Positions 9,435-18,386 of a DNA stretch of 64,000 nucleotides are shown piece by piece. The translations under genes and the position numbers were made by a program. A model generated the notes under the pieces. The model worked only from the letters and a program-made list of their open reading frames with translations. It ran no database searches and had not been told where the DNA came from. The stretch comes from Saprospiraceae bacterium. Lineage in GTDB: Bacteria > Bacteroidota > Bacteroidia > Chitinophagales > Saprospiraceae. Numbering within the stretch: the stretch's first letter is position 1; the number at the start of each line of letters is the position of its first letter. The DNA is taken from positions 1 through 64,000 of the forward strand of contig JADLHT010000046.1 of the NCBI GenBank assembly GCA_020848695.1, written 5' to 3'.

Positions 9435-9914
9435 ATGGATAAATATCTGATAAAATATAAAAATAAAAAATTTGAAATTTCAGCCGACACCTTAGCTTCT
9501 AAAGATTTAATTAAAATTGCAGAAAATCAATATCATATTATACACAACAATCATTCAACTAAAATAAAAATTTTAAATTCCGATCTCCAAAATGGAAAAA
9601 TTGATGCTGAAATAAATGGTAAAAAGTTTAGTTATTATATTGAAAATCATCTACAACAAAAAATAAACGAACTAGGATTTCAAACCAAACACAATAATCT
9701 TGAAAATGAAATCAAAGCTCCAATGCCCGGAATCGTACTTTCTGTTGATGTACAACTCAATGATACAGTTACAAAAGGTCAAAATTTGATTAAATTGGAA
9801 GCAATGAAAATGGAAAATATTATAAAATCACCAAAAGAAGGAATCATTAAAATCTTGAACATAAGACCCCAGGACAAAGTTGAAAAAAATCAAATATTAA
9901 TGGAAATAGAATGA
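9435..9914 (+). CDS. Biotin carboxyl carrier protein of an acyl-CoA carboxylase
   Basis: 159 residues. The C-terminal 75 residues are a biotinyl domain, with PMPGIVLSVDVQLNDTV and the biotinylation site EAMKMEN (Lys125). The N-terminal part is a low-complexity, Lys/Ile/Asn-rich beta segment seen in carriers of propionyl/acetyl-CoA carboxylase. It would carry CO2 from the biotin carboxylase at 10891 to a carboxyltransferase, which is not encoded in this window. The last codons overlap the start of the next gene by 4 bases (ATGA), indicating translational coupling. Confidence 0.87.
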   Translation: MDKYLIKYKNKKFEISADTLASKDLIKIAENQYHIIHNNHSTKIKILNSDLQNGKIDAEINGKKFSYYIENHLQQKINELGFQTKHNNLENEIKAPMPGIVLSVDVQLNDTVTKGQNLIKLEAMKMENIIKSPKEGIIKILNIRPQDKVEKNQILMEIE

Positions 9915-10894
9915 CAAATTTAAAAAATATTTCTAACTCGTCAACTAAATCAGATTGGCTAAACGAAATCAGGAAGGAAAATCCTGATCGTTTTGAAGAA
10001 ATTTATTATCATTCGATATCTCAACAAATTCAAGGTTTAAGTTTCGCTACTAAAGAAGATATATTACAATTAAACCCATTAAATTTTAAGCCTTCTGGAG
10101 ATTCTTGGAAAACAGGCACAACAATTATATACAGAGACCTGCAACAATGCCAAGAACTCATCTCAATCTGTCTAAAGAACGGAGTAGAACACCTCGTTCT
10201 AGAAAATATTGAACAGCTCGAATTAAATACCATTGAACAAGTATTAAGTGAAGTGTTTTCGGAAATGATGAGCTTTGAATTTAGATTTAGCAACAGCAAT
10301 ATATCCGAAAGTATATCAAAATACATTTTGAAAAAAAATTGTCAAATTTCTTATCCAGCAAATTCGTCTCTTGTCAATACAAATCCTGATTTGGAAGGAA
10401 TACAGCTTTTAAGTTTTTCCTTAGTAGACATTTTCTTGTCCCCAAAAAATATTGCTTCGAAAATTCAATTTGTATTGACAAACAAAAACCATAAATCAAG
10501 ATTAAACCTGATTCTAGACAATGACTTTTTAAATAATATTGCCTTCATAAGAGCAATTAGAATACTTATAAGTCAGCTGGATGGCAATACTTCCATAGAG
10601 ACAGGAATAAGATCAAACTTAAGTATAGAACATGGACAGAATCCATTAATTGCAACAAGTCTGATTTGTTTATCGGCAGCGATATCAAATCCGGAAATCA
10701 TCAATTTTAAACCATTCGATTCAACAGACCAGAACTATCTCAATATTCATGAAGCTTACAAACATTGCCTTCATTTACAACATATATTAAAGTCTGAAGC
10801 AAAATTGGGAATTGACATGGATCTGGTATCGGGATCTTATTATTTGGAAGACCTTAGTCACAAAATTTATAGCCTATTAATTCAAGAATTGTGA
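9911..10894 (+). CDS. Strongly shortened methylmalonyl-CoA mutase small-subunit-like protein
   Basis: 327 residues, where typical mutase small (beta) subunits have about 450-620. Kept features are the N-terminal W-L-N-E-I-R helix, a degenerate TIM-barrel region, and the closing segment (LVSGSYYLEDLSHKIYSLL), which matches the D-P-x-G-G-S-Y-Y-I-E-x-L motif of the family. There is no cobalamin-binding domain and the barrel is compressed. By analogy it should be the non-catalytic partner of the large subunit at 12411. It overlaps both neighbours (4 bases each), so it is made in step with the carboxylase subunits. Confidence 0.75.
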   Translation: MTNLKNISNSSTKSDWLNEIRKENPDRFEEIYYHSISQQIQGLSFATKEDILQLNPLNFKPSGDSWKTGTTIIYRDLQQCQELISICLKNGVEHLVLENIEQLELNTIEQVLSEVFSEMMSFEFRFSNSNISESISKYILKKNCQISYPANSSLVNTNPDLEGIQLLSFSLVDIFLSPKNIASKIQFVLTNKNHKSRLNLILDNDFLNNIAFIRAIRILISQLDGNTSIETGIRSNLSIEHGQNPLIATSLICLSAAISNPEIINFKPFDSTDQNYLNIHEAYKHCLHLQHILKSEAKLGIDMDLVSGSYYLEDLSHKIYSLLIQEL

Positions 10895-12375
10895 AAATCA
10901 AAAAAATTCTGGTAGCAAACAGAGGTGAAATCGCATTACGAATAATGCGCACAGCAAAAAAGTTAGGAATAAAAACAGTAGCCGTTTTTAGTGATGTTGA
11001 CCGAAATGCTCCACACGTACTTTTTGCAGACGAAGCGATTTCATTAGGGGGCATAACTTCTGCTGAGAGTTATTTAAGAATTGATAAAATTCTTGAAGCC
11101 GCCTTACATTCAAATTGTGATGCAATTCATCCCGGATACGGATTTTTAAGTGAAAATCCAGAATTTGTACGACAGATAAGCAACAATAACATAGTTTTTA
11201 TTGGCCCCACCGAATCATCGATGATAAAAATGGGTTCAAAAATTGAAGCTAAAAAAACTGCAACCGAAAGTGGAGTTCCTTTAGTTCCCGGAACACATAT
11301 AGCAATCAACTCAATTCAGGAAGCGCTTGAAATTGCAAATAAAACTTCTTATCCTTTATTAATTAAAGCAAGTGCCGGCGGAGGCGGAAAAGGAATGAGA
11401 TTAGTTCATAAAGAAACGGATCTGGAAGAACAATTAAAAATGGCTTCCAGCGAAGCAATGTCCGCATTTGGAGACGGATCGGTATTTATTGAAAAATACA
11501 TAACAAATCCAAAGCACATTGAAATACAAGTTTTCTGTGATCAGTTTCAAAACGGTGTATTTCTCTTTGAACGGGAATGCAGTGTGCAACGAAGACATCA
11601 AAAAATTGTTGAAGAAGCACCTTCTAGTTGCCTGACAAAAGAAATAAGAAACAAGATGGGTAATGATGCGGTTAAGTTGGCCTTAGCTTGCGGATATGTC
11701 GGAGCAGGAACCATAGAATTTTTGGTTGATGAAGAACTGAACTATTATTTTTTAGAAATGAATACAAGACTTCAAGTTGAACATCCCGTAACTGAAATGA
11801 TCACTGGCTTAGACCTTGTTGAATTACAAATTAAAATTGCAGAAGGCGAACAAATTCCATTCAAGCAGTCAGATTTGACAATAAATGGACATGCCATTGA
11901 AATCAGAATTTGCGCAGAAGATTCATATAATAATTTTTTACCCAGTATTGGTAAAATTACAAAATATGAAATTGCCGAAGGAGACGGTATCCGAATAGAT
12001 GACAGTTATAAAATAAATATGGAAATACCGGTCCAGTATGATCCTTTGCTTGGCAAACTCATTGTTCATGCCAATACACGAGCTGAAGCAATACAGAGAA
12101 TGGAACTTGCTCTATCAGAAACAAAAATCGAAGGTGTAGATACAACAATTCCTTTTTGTGAGTATGTAATGAGGAATCATTCATTCAGAAAAGGACAATA
12201 CAATACATTTTTTATAAATCAATACTATGACGATTTTATAAATGAAGACAGTTTACAAAACTCAATTGAAGCGGGCGCGTATGTTGTTTTACAAGCATAT
12301 CTAGATGAATTAAATACTTTAAGACCCGTTGATATTAGAAATAATAATTGGAAGTTAAATCGGATTGAGAGATAG
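10891..12375 (+). CDS. Biotin carboxylase subunit of acetyl-/propionyl-CoA carboxylase
   Basis: 494 residues, GTG start overlapping the previous stop. The ATP-grasp biotin carboxylase signatures are clear: KILVANRGEIALRIMRTAKK, IHPGYGFLSENPEF, KASAGGGGKGMR, ECSVQRRHQKIVEEAPS, EMNTRLQVEHPVTE and EIRICAED. It carboxylates the biotin of the carrier encoded at 9435. Being in one run with methylmalonyl-CoA mutase genes suggests propionyl-CoA as substrate, so it is probably equivalent to PccA split into two proteins. The carboxyltransferase must be elsewhere. Confidence 0.92.
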   Translation: MKIKKILVANRGEIALRIMRTAKKLGIKTVAVFSDVDRNAPHVLFADEAISLGGITSAESYLRIDKILEAALHSNCDAIHPGYGFLSENPEFVRQISNNNIVFIGPTESSMIKMGSKIEAKKTATESGVPLVPGTHIAINSIQEALEIANKTSYPLLIKASAGGGGKGMRLVHKETDLEEQLKMASSEAMSAFGDGSVFIEKYITNPKHIEIQVFCDQFQNGVFLFERECSVQRRHQKIVEEAPSSCLTKEIRNKMGNDAVKLALACGYVGAGTIEFLVDEELNYYFLEMNTRLQVEHPVTEMITGLDLVELQIKIAEGEQIPFKQSDLTINGHAIEIRICAEDSYNNFLPSIGKITKYEIAEGDGIRIDDSYKINMEIPVQYDPLLGKLIVHANTRAEAIQRMELALSETKIEGVDTTIPFCEYVMRNHSFRKGQYNTFFINQYYDDFINEDSLQNSIEAGAYVVLQAYLDELNTLRPVDIRNNNWKLNRIER

Positions 12376-12410
12376 TATTGCTGTTCTAAATTAAAGGAAT
12401 TGAATTACAA

Positions 12411-14432
12411 ATGGATGAAACACAAATGCATTTAGATCTCCTTCAACTGGAAAATTATTCTGCAGGTATTGATCCATACTTGCGAGGACCTTATGCAAGT
12501 ATGTATGTATCTAAACCCTGGACCATAAGACAGTATGCTGGATTTAGCAATGCTAAAGATAGCAATGCTTTCTACCGAAAAAATCTTGAACAAGGTCAAA
12601 CCGGATTGTCTGTCGCTTTTGATCTTGCTACTCATCGCGGATATGATTCAGATCATCCACGAGTTATAGGTGATGTTGGAAAAGCAGGTGTTGCGATCGA
12701 TACCGTCGAAGATATGAAATTATTATTTGACCAAATTCCGCTAGATAAAATATCCGTATCAATGACAATGAATGGGGCTGTCATTCCGATCCTTGCTTTC
12801 TTTATAGTTGCTGCTGAAGAACAAGGAATAAGTCCCCAACAATTGTCGGGTACCATTCAAAATGATATACTCAAAGAATTTATGGTGAGAAACACCTATA
12901 TCTATCCTCCTCAAGCTTCCATGCGTATCGTTGCAGATATCTTTTCATACTGTTCACAATACATGCCAAAATTCAACTCGATTAGCGTTAGCGGATATCA
13001 TATGCACGAGGCCGGAGCACCAGCAGAATTAGAATTGGCTTATACCTTATCCGATGGAATTGAATACATCAAGTGCGGAATAGATGCCGGATTAAACATA
13101 GATGATTTTGCTCCAAGGATTTCATTCTTTTGGGGAATAGGGATGGATTTTTTTACCGAAATTGCAAAACTAAGAGCAGGTAGAATATTGTGGAGCAGAT
13201 TGGTTTCTAATTATAAACCAAAAAATCCAAAATCACTTGCGCTGCGTACGCACTGCCAGACCTCCGGATGGAGTCTGACGGTCCAAGAACCCTATAATAA
13301 CATTACAAGAACTGCAATAGAGGCGATGGCTGCCGTATGTGGAGGAACACAATCCTTACATACAAATTCTCTGGATGAAGCCATTGCTCTTCCTTCCATT
13401 TACTCTTCCAAAATAGCCCGCGATACACAAATCTATCTTGCCCAAAAAACAGGAATTTGTAAAACAGTAGATCCGTTTGGAGGATCTCACTTCCTGGAGT
13501 CGTTAACAGCTCAATTGATTGAAAAAGCATGGAATTATATTGAGGAAATTAATGAGTATGGAGGAATGACTAAAGCAATCCAGGCAGGAATTCCTAAAAT
13601 GAGAATTGAGGAAGCTGCAATTAAAAAACAAGCCGGTATAGACTCTAAGCAAATACAAATCATCGGAGTAAATTCTTATATTTCTCAATCATCCTACAAT
13701 AATGAAATCCTTGAAGTTGATAACACAAAAGTTAAAAATCAACAAATTGAAAGTCTTAAGAAAATTAAATCGAACAGAAACTCAGACCTGGTAAACCAAT
13801 TCTTGTTTGAATTACAAGAATCTGCAAAAGATAGTCAAAAAAACATTCTAACAGTAGCAGTCAAAGCAGCAAGAGCTAGGGCAAGCTTGGGAGAAATTAG
13901 TTTGGCGCTGGAATCTGTATTTGGTCGCTATGAAGCCAATAATAAAATTGTAAGTGGAGTATATTCGCATCATAGTATGAATCAAAAAGAGCTGGAGAAA
14001 ATTCGATTACTCACGGATTCTTTTGCCAAAAAACATGGTAGAAGACCCCGAATATTAATTTGCAAATTAGGGCAAGACGGACATGATCGCGGAGCACGAA
14101 TCATTGCTTCCGGATATGCAGATTTGGGCTTTGATGTAGACATTGCCCCCTTATTTATAAGCCCTGCAGAAGCTGCAATGCAGGCAAGTGACAATGATGT
14201 ACACATTCTTGGAATTTCTTCTTTAGCAGCAGGACACAAGACCCTTGTCCCTGAAACTCTTGCAGAATTAAAAAAATTAGGTAGAAACGAAATAAAAGTC
14301 ATAGTTGGTGGTGTAATTCCTGAACAGGACTTTGAATTTTTAAAGAATTCCGGTGTTGCAGCAATTTTCGGACCTGGCACACCTGTAACTCAGTCAGCAG
14401 AAATGGTCTTAAAAATTCTTGAAGATCAATAA
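12411..14432 (+). CDS. mutB: Methylmalonyl-CoA mutase large (catalytic) subunit
   Basis: 673 residues against about 710-720 for the usual protein; the N-terminal arm before the conserved [11 protein letters not shown] is about 45 residues short, and an in-frame stop just upstream of the ATG rules out a longer form. The TIM-barrel part has [37 protein letters not shown] and [12 protein letters not shown]. The C-terminal B12 domain has [12 protein letters not shown] (His558 as lower cobalt ligand) and a Gly-rich IFGPGTP loop. It interconverts methylmalonyl-CoA and succinyl-CoA with adenosylcobalamin. The cofactor-making adenosyltransferase is at 19891. Confidence 0.94.
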   Translation: MDETQMHLDLLQLENYSAGIDPYLRGPYASMYVSKPWTIRQYAGFSNAKDSNAFYRKNLEQGQTGLSVAFDLATHRGYDSDHPRVIGDVGKAGVAIDTVEDMKLLFDQIPLDKISVSMTMNGAVIPILAFFIVAAEEQGISPQQLSGTIQNDILKEFMVRNTYIYPPQASMRIVADIFSYCSQYMPKFNSISVSGYHMHEAGAPAELELAYTLSDGIEYIKCGIDAGLNIDDFAPRISFFWGIGMDFFTEIAKLRAGRILWSRLVSNYKPKNPKSLALRTHCQTSGWSLTVQEPYNNITRTAIEAMAAVCGGTQSLHTNSLDEAIALPSIYSSKIARDTQIYLAQKTGICKTVDPFGGSHFLESLTAQLIEKAWNYIEEINEYGGMTKAIQAGIPKMRIEEAAIKKQAGIDSKQIQIIGVNSYISQSSYNNEILEVDNTKVKNQQIESLKKIKSNRNSDLVNQFLFELQESAKDSQKNILTVAVKAARARASLGEISLALESVFGRYEANNKIVSGVYSHHSMNQKELEKIRLLTDSFAKKHGRRPRILICKLGQDGHDRGARIIASGYADLGFDVDIAPLFISPAEAAMQASDNDVHILGISSLAAGHKTLVPETLAELKKLGRNEIKVIVGGVIPEQDFEFLKNSGVAAIFGPGTPVTQSAEMVLKILEDQ

Positions 14433-14443
14433 AGTAAATTCAA

Positions 14444-14809
14444 TTGAAACTAGAGAAAAAACAGGATAAAATAATTTCAACCAAACACTTCGTAATAAGA
14501 GTTGGTAAATATGCACTATTATCTGGTATTGTAATCCTTATCTCTCTTTTAATTGGAATGATTGGATATAGATTATTAGGTGAACTTAGTTGGGTTGACA
14601 GCTTTCATATGACCTGTATGATATTAACAGGAATGGGACCGGTTGCCGAAATGAAAACCAATCCGGCTAAATTATTTTCGTCCTTATATGCCTTATACAG
14701 TGGTATTGCCTTTTTAAGTATTACTGCTGTGTTTCTAACACCTATTCTACATAGATTATTACATATTCTTCATTTTGAAAATGAAAACGAGGAGGACAGT
14801 TTTTCTTGA
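14444..14809 (+). CDS. Small two-helix pore-loop membrane protein, ion-channel-like
   Basis: 121 residues, TTG start 11 bases after the mutase gene. Two transmembrane helices (about 20-42 and 80-103) flank a re-entrant segment, WVDSFHMTCMILTGMGPV. The layout copies the pore domain of 2-TM potassium channels, but the selectivity filter TxGYG is replaced by TGMGP, so potassium selectivity is doubtful. The C-terminus is short and acidic. The function is unknown; ion conduction is only a structural inference. It is likely co-transcribed with the methylmalonyl-CoA genes. Confidence 0.6.
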   Translation: MKLEKKQDKIISTKHFVIRVGKYALLSGIVILISLLIGMIGYRLLGELSWVDSFHMTCMILTGMGPVAEMKTNPAKLFSSLYALYSGIAFLSITAVFLTPILHRLLHILHFENENEEDSFS

Positions 14810-14888
14810 AACACATCAAAGCATACAGCCAATTTGGATCTGAAATCGAGTATTAAAAATGGTTTCATCAAACTCTTAATAACACAGC

Positions 14889-15644
14889 CTATAAATGCAT
14901 TTTGGCTTTCTCCCACAGATCATCCATTTCCTGTAAGCTCATTTCTTCTAATGGCTTTGGAGAATTTCTTTCAATAAATTCAAATCTGGATTTAAATTTA
15001 ATGTTGCACTTCTCAAGGGCAGACTCAGGATCTAGACCTAGAAACCTGGAATAATTGACTAAAGCAAATAACAAATCTCCAAACTCCTCTTCTACTTTAC
15101 CTTCTCCATTTATCGCTTGTTTGAGTTCCAGAAGTTCTTCTTCTACCTTCTCCCAGACTTGCTCAATATGCTCCCATTCAAATCCCACCTGTGCGGTCTT
15201 TTCTTGAAGTCTTACAGCTTTTACCATCGCAGGAAGAGAATCCGGAACTCCTGCAAGAAGAGATTTACCTTCCGCTTTTTTAATCTTCTCCCAATTGCGC
15301 TTTACATCTTTTTCGTCATTTACCTGCAATTCACCATAGATATGTGGATGCCTCCTGATTAGCTTCTCTGAGATTGTATCAATTACTTCAATTAGATTAA
15401 ATTGATCTTTTTCTAGTCCTATCTTACTGTAAAATAGAATATGTAAAAGCAAATCACCCAATTCTTCTTTTAAAGAACGAAAATCTTCTTTTATTATGGC
15501 ATCAGCCAATTCATAAGTTTCCTCAATGGTTAAAGACCTCAACGAATGAATGGTTTGCTTTTTATCCCATGGACATCGCTCACGGAGTTCATCCATGATA
15601 TTAACAAGCTTAAGAAATGAATGGGTTAATTGATTCTTATCCAT
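14889..15644 (-). CDS. mazG: Nucleoside triphosphate pyrophosphohydrolase MazG
   Basis: 251 residues, the usual two-domain size. The N-terminal MazG fold has RCPWDKKQTIHSL, EETYELADAI and EELGDLLLHILFY (the EExxE and ExxD metal sites). The second half repeats the fold, with EEELLELKQAI and EEEFGDLLFALVNYSR. The enzyme hydrolyses NTPs/dNTPs to monophosphates and PPi, clearing damaged nucleotides. Its ATG overlaps the ribA stop by one base (TAATG), so the two are translationally coupled. Confidence 0.93.
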   Translation of the reverse strand: MDKNQLTHSFLKLVNIMDELRERCPWDKKQTIHSLRSLTIEETYELADAIIKEDFRSLKEELGDLLLHILFYSKIGLEKDQFNLIEVIDTISEKLIRRHPHIYGELQVNDEKDVKRNWEKIKKAEGKSLLAGVPDSLPAMVKAVRLQEKTAQVGFEWEHIEQVWEKVEEELLELKQAINGEGKVEEEFGDLLFALVNYSRFLGLDPESALEKCNIKFKSRFEFIERNSPKPLEEMSLQEMDDLWEKAKMHL

Positions 15645-16246
15645 TAAAAATCAAGTGGAATCTTATGACCCATTTTATCTCTTTTAGAACGAAGGTATTT
15701 CTGATTAAACGGATCTTTTTCTTTAATCAATGGAATAACCTCATCAACTTGAATTCCCTGATCTTTTAAAAAATTAATTTTCTGAGGATTATTACTCATT
15801 AATCTTACGCTTTTAATCTTCCTTTGATGAAGAATTTCAGCAACAATCGAATAATCACGTTCGTCGGAATTGAAACCCAATGCTGTATTAGCTTCAATAG
15901 TGTCCAGTCCCTGATCCTGTAATGCATATGCCTCTATTTTATGGTGCAATCCAATTCCCCGTCCTTCTTGCCTTAAGTAAATTAACATACCGCCTTCCTT
16001 ATTCATCCTTTTTAAACTATGGTGTAGCTGAAAGGCACAATCACATCTTTTGGAACCCAGTACGTCTCCCGTAAAACATTCTGAATGAATTCGCAGTAGG
16101 AGAGGCAAAGAAAAATCAAGCTGCTTTGATTGAATAATTAAATGCGGAAACTCCTTAAAGTCTGATGCAATGGTCTGAATTTCAAACTCTCCATACTCAG
16201 AAGGCAGATAAACCAAAGATGAATGTTGGGGATTAGGTAAAGCCAT
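15644..16246 (-). CDS. ribA: GTP cyclohydrolase II (riboflavin synthesis)
   Basis: 200 residues, the length of a stand-alone RibA with no DHBP synthase domain. The zinc-binding cysteines are in SECFTGDVLGSKRCDCAFQ, and the catalytic stretch is YLRQEGRGIGLHHKIEAY, followed by LGFNSDERDY and RLMSNNPQKINFL. It opens GTP to the diaminopyrimidine precursor of riboflavin. It is upstream of and coupled to mazG. A hairpin sits immediately before its start codon. Confidence 0.93.
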   Translation of the reverse strand: MALPNPQHSSLVYLPSEYGEFEIQTIASDFKEFPHLIIQSKQLDFSLPLLLRIHSECFTGDVLGSKRCDCAFQLHHSLKRMNKEGGMLIYLRQEGRGIGLHHKIEAYALQDQGLDTIEANTALGFNSDERDYSIVAEILHQRKIKSVRLMSNNPQKINFLKDQGIQVDEVIPLIKEKDPFNQKYLRSKRDKMGHKIPLDF

Positions 16247-16254
16247 ATAGAATA

Positions 16255-16277
16255 AACCTGAAAAAAAGCTTCAGGTT
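16255..16277 (-). promoter_or_regulatory. Stem-loop just upstream of the ribA start codon
   Basis: On the minus strand AACCTGAA (16277-16270) pairs perfectly with TTCAGGTT (16262-16255) around a T-rich loop. It ends 8 bases before the ribA ATG at 16246, where the ribosome would bind. It could be a terminator for the upstream genes or a translational control element; no FMN-riboswitch-like architecture was recognised. Confidence 0.45.
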
Positions 16278-16315
16278 CATAAAATGAGAGTTTTGGTTAT
16301 CAGTGATTTTAGAAA

Positions 16316-16471
16316 TTAATTTCTTCTATACGTGCCTTTGAACTGCCAGATTGAAAAAACAGAGCAAATAGCCAATATAGTGAATACTACACTTAATACC
16401 AGCATAAAAACTATTTTCGTTGTTTGATTGAATTCGATGACAAGGTAAGTAAACAGACCTGAAAAAGTCAA
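16316..16471 (-). CDS. Possible small membrane protein
   Basis: 51 codons from a TTG start (16471) to TAA (16316), lying between the M1 peptidase gene and ribA on the same strand. The sequence has one strongly hydrophobic helix (KIVFMLVLSVVFTILAIC) followed by a short polar tail ending WQFKGTYRRN, a plausible positive-inside arrangement. There is no ATG except an internal one that would give a 29-residue peptide. It could be a real small protein or the remnant of a longer gene; no family was recognised. Confidence 0.35.
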   Translation of the reverse strand: MTFSGLFTYLVIEFNQTTKIVFMLVLSVVFTILAICSVFSIWQFKGTYRRN

Positions 16472-16559
16472 ATTTTCTAATAATATATAATTTAAAATCT
16501 TTAATTTTCAAAATTGAAAAACGGTAAAATTTTTATATAAAATTTAATTGAAATTTGTA

Positions 16560-18386
16560 TTAATCAAGAACAGAATCATTTATCACTAATTTTTGATTTT
16601 CTCGATGAATGTCGGGTAATTGAATATTCGGATCTAATATTACTTCCACAATTTCATCAAGTCTGCTTTCAAGTTCTAGAAAGTATTCCGGATTCACCCA
16701 ATGCCAAGGTTTAGCAAATACAAGTTCTGGGTCAGTCTTATGTCCTCGCATAATATCTAAGGGAATATGATAAATAATTTCCTTTGTTTTTGTTCTGACC
16801 AAAACATCCACGGGCATTGGAAACTGACCCAACCTATTGATCTTTAATACACATTTACTATTTACTTCAACAATTGTATCAATAGAATAATCAACTCTTT
16901 TGGTTGTATTTACCCAATAATCTTCAAACCAGTCTAATTCGATATCCGAGGCTTTTTCAATTGACCTAAAAAAATCCGAAGGTTCCGGATGTTTGAATAT
17001 CCAGTGGGAATAATAGTTCATCATGCCTTTTCTAAAAGCCTTTTCACCAACGATATACCTCAATTGCATAAGTGTAAGAGATCCTTTAACATAGGAGCCT
17101 ACGCCATAAGCGCGATTGGTTTCATAATGATCGGCAGGAGTACACAAAGCTTCTTCCTTTCCTGAATGAATAAAATTTACATATGCTTCTAAAGTGCTTT
17201 GCATTACATTTTTTGAAGGCTCGTAGCCAGGTAATAATCCTAACATTTTTACATAATTCATGACTTCATCCTCAGCATAGGAAGTAAATCCTTCATCCAT
17301 CCAGGGGTACTTGGATTCATTGGTAGCCAACATCATTTGAAACCAACTATGCATCCATTCATGAAGACTGACTCCTACAAGACTAATTAGAGGCCTGTTA
17401 CCGGTAATCAGTGTAGCCATTGGGTACTCCATTCCTCCATCCCCACCTTGAATAAAAGAATAATTATCGTACGCGTATCGTCCATAATGCGATTCCATAA
17501 ATTCTAATGCCCTTTCCATAATTTTTGGAAGTTGCATCCACGCCGTGTCATATTTTGGATTAGCTTGGTGAAAAAACTGAAGAGTTCGTCCATCTTTCAA
17601 GGGGTAAACTTCACGGATATAATCCGGATCTGCCGCCCAAACAAAATCGTGAACATTAGGGGCATAAAACTCCCATTTCTTGATTTTTTTTGAACCCGGC
17701 AAATAAGAAACTTCAGATTGAATGTAGCCGGTCGCTGCGATTACATATTTAGAATCTATCTCAATACTCACCCTAAAATCTCCCCATGGCGCATAAAACT
17801 CCCTTCCAATATATGGATCAGCATGCCATCCATGGCGATCATAATTGCACAATTTTGGATACCATTGAGCCATTGAATAATCAATTCCTTCTTTATTATT
17901 TCTTCCACTTCGTCTAATTTGTACAGGAACTTGAGCCAGATATTTCATTTCGATGATAGTGCTATCTTGCGGCATCAACGGGTTCTTTAATTTTACTTCC
18001 AGAATCGTTCCATCAACTATAAAATCAAGTTTCCTTCGATTCTGCGAAATTCTTTCCGGTCTAATAAATCCGATTTCACTTTCGGCTAAATTAGAAATTC
18101 GATTCCCTACCCTTGGATCAGGATCTTCTATAAGTCTTGATTTGATATCCATATCCGATCCTGGTTGAAAGGCATTAAAATATAGATGGTAATAAATTTT
18201 TTTTAAGGTATCAGGGCTATTATTATAAATCTTTAATTTTTGCTCACCTTCATACCTGTGTTTCTCATGATCGAAATCAATATCCATATCGTATTGAACG
18301 CGCATCTGCCAATAGCAATCCTGTGAATAAATTCGAACTCCGAAAAAAAACAACAATAATCCTAAATTATACTTTCTCCTGAACAT
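16560..18386 (-). CDS. M1 family (aminopeptidase N-like) zinc metallopeptidase, exported
   Basis: About 608 residues with a signal peptide (LGLLLFFFGVRIYSQ). The M1 catalytic motif is HEWMHSW, with the third zinc ligand 18 residues on in WMDEGFTSYAEDE. The substrate N-terminus motif is GGMEYP, in place of GAMEN. It is shorter than classic aminopeptidase N (about 870) and belongs to the compact periplasmic M1 forms of Bacteroidota; probably it trims peptides in the periplasm. The ATG at 18386 is chosen; another at 18398 would enlarge the overlap with the upstream CPBP gene, with which it is surely co-transcribed. Confidence 0.88.
   Translation of the reverse strand: MFRRKYNLGLLLFFFGVRIYSQDCYWQMRVQYDMDIDFDHEKHRYEGEQKLKIYNNSPDTLKKIYYHLYFNAFQPGSDMDIKSRLIEDPDPRVGNRISNLAESEIGFIRPERISQNRRKLDFIVDGTILEVKLKNPLMPQDSTIIEMKYLAQVPVQIRRSGRNNKEGIDYSMAQWYPKLCNYDRHGWHADPYIGREFYAPWGDFRVSIEIDSKYVIAATGYIQSEVSYLPGSKKIKKWEFYAPNVHDFVWAADPDYIREVYPLKDGRTLQFFHQANPKYDTAWMQLPKIMERALEFMESHYGRYAYDNYSFIQGGDGGMEYPMATLITGNRPLISLVGVSLHEWMHSWFQMMLATNESKYPWMDEGFTSYAEDEVMNYVKMLGLLPGYEPSKNVMQSTLEAYVNFIHSGKEEALCTPADHYETNRAYGVGSYVKGSLTLMQLRYIVGEKAFRKGMMNYYSHWIFKHPEPSDFFRSIEKASDIELDWFEDYWVNTTKRVDYSIDTIVEVNSKCVLKINRLGQFPMPVDVLVRTKTKEIIYHIPLDIMRGHKTDPELVFAKPWHWVNPEYFLELESRLDEIVEVILDPNIQLPDIHRENQKLVINDSVLD

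Noticed and set aside
16326-16511. 61-codon minus-strand frame starting MKIKDFKLYIIRK
   Set aside because: The alternative frame at 16316-16471 contains a coherent transmembrane helix and basic tail, whereas this one has mixed composition with scattered Cys and His.
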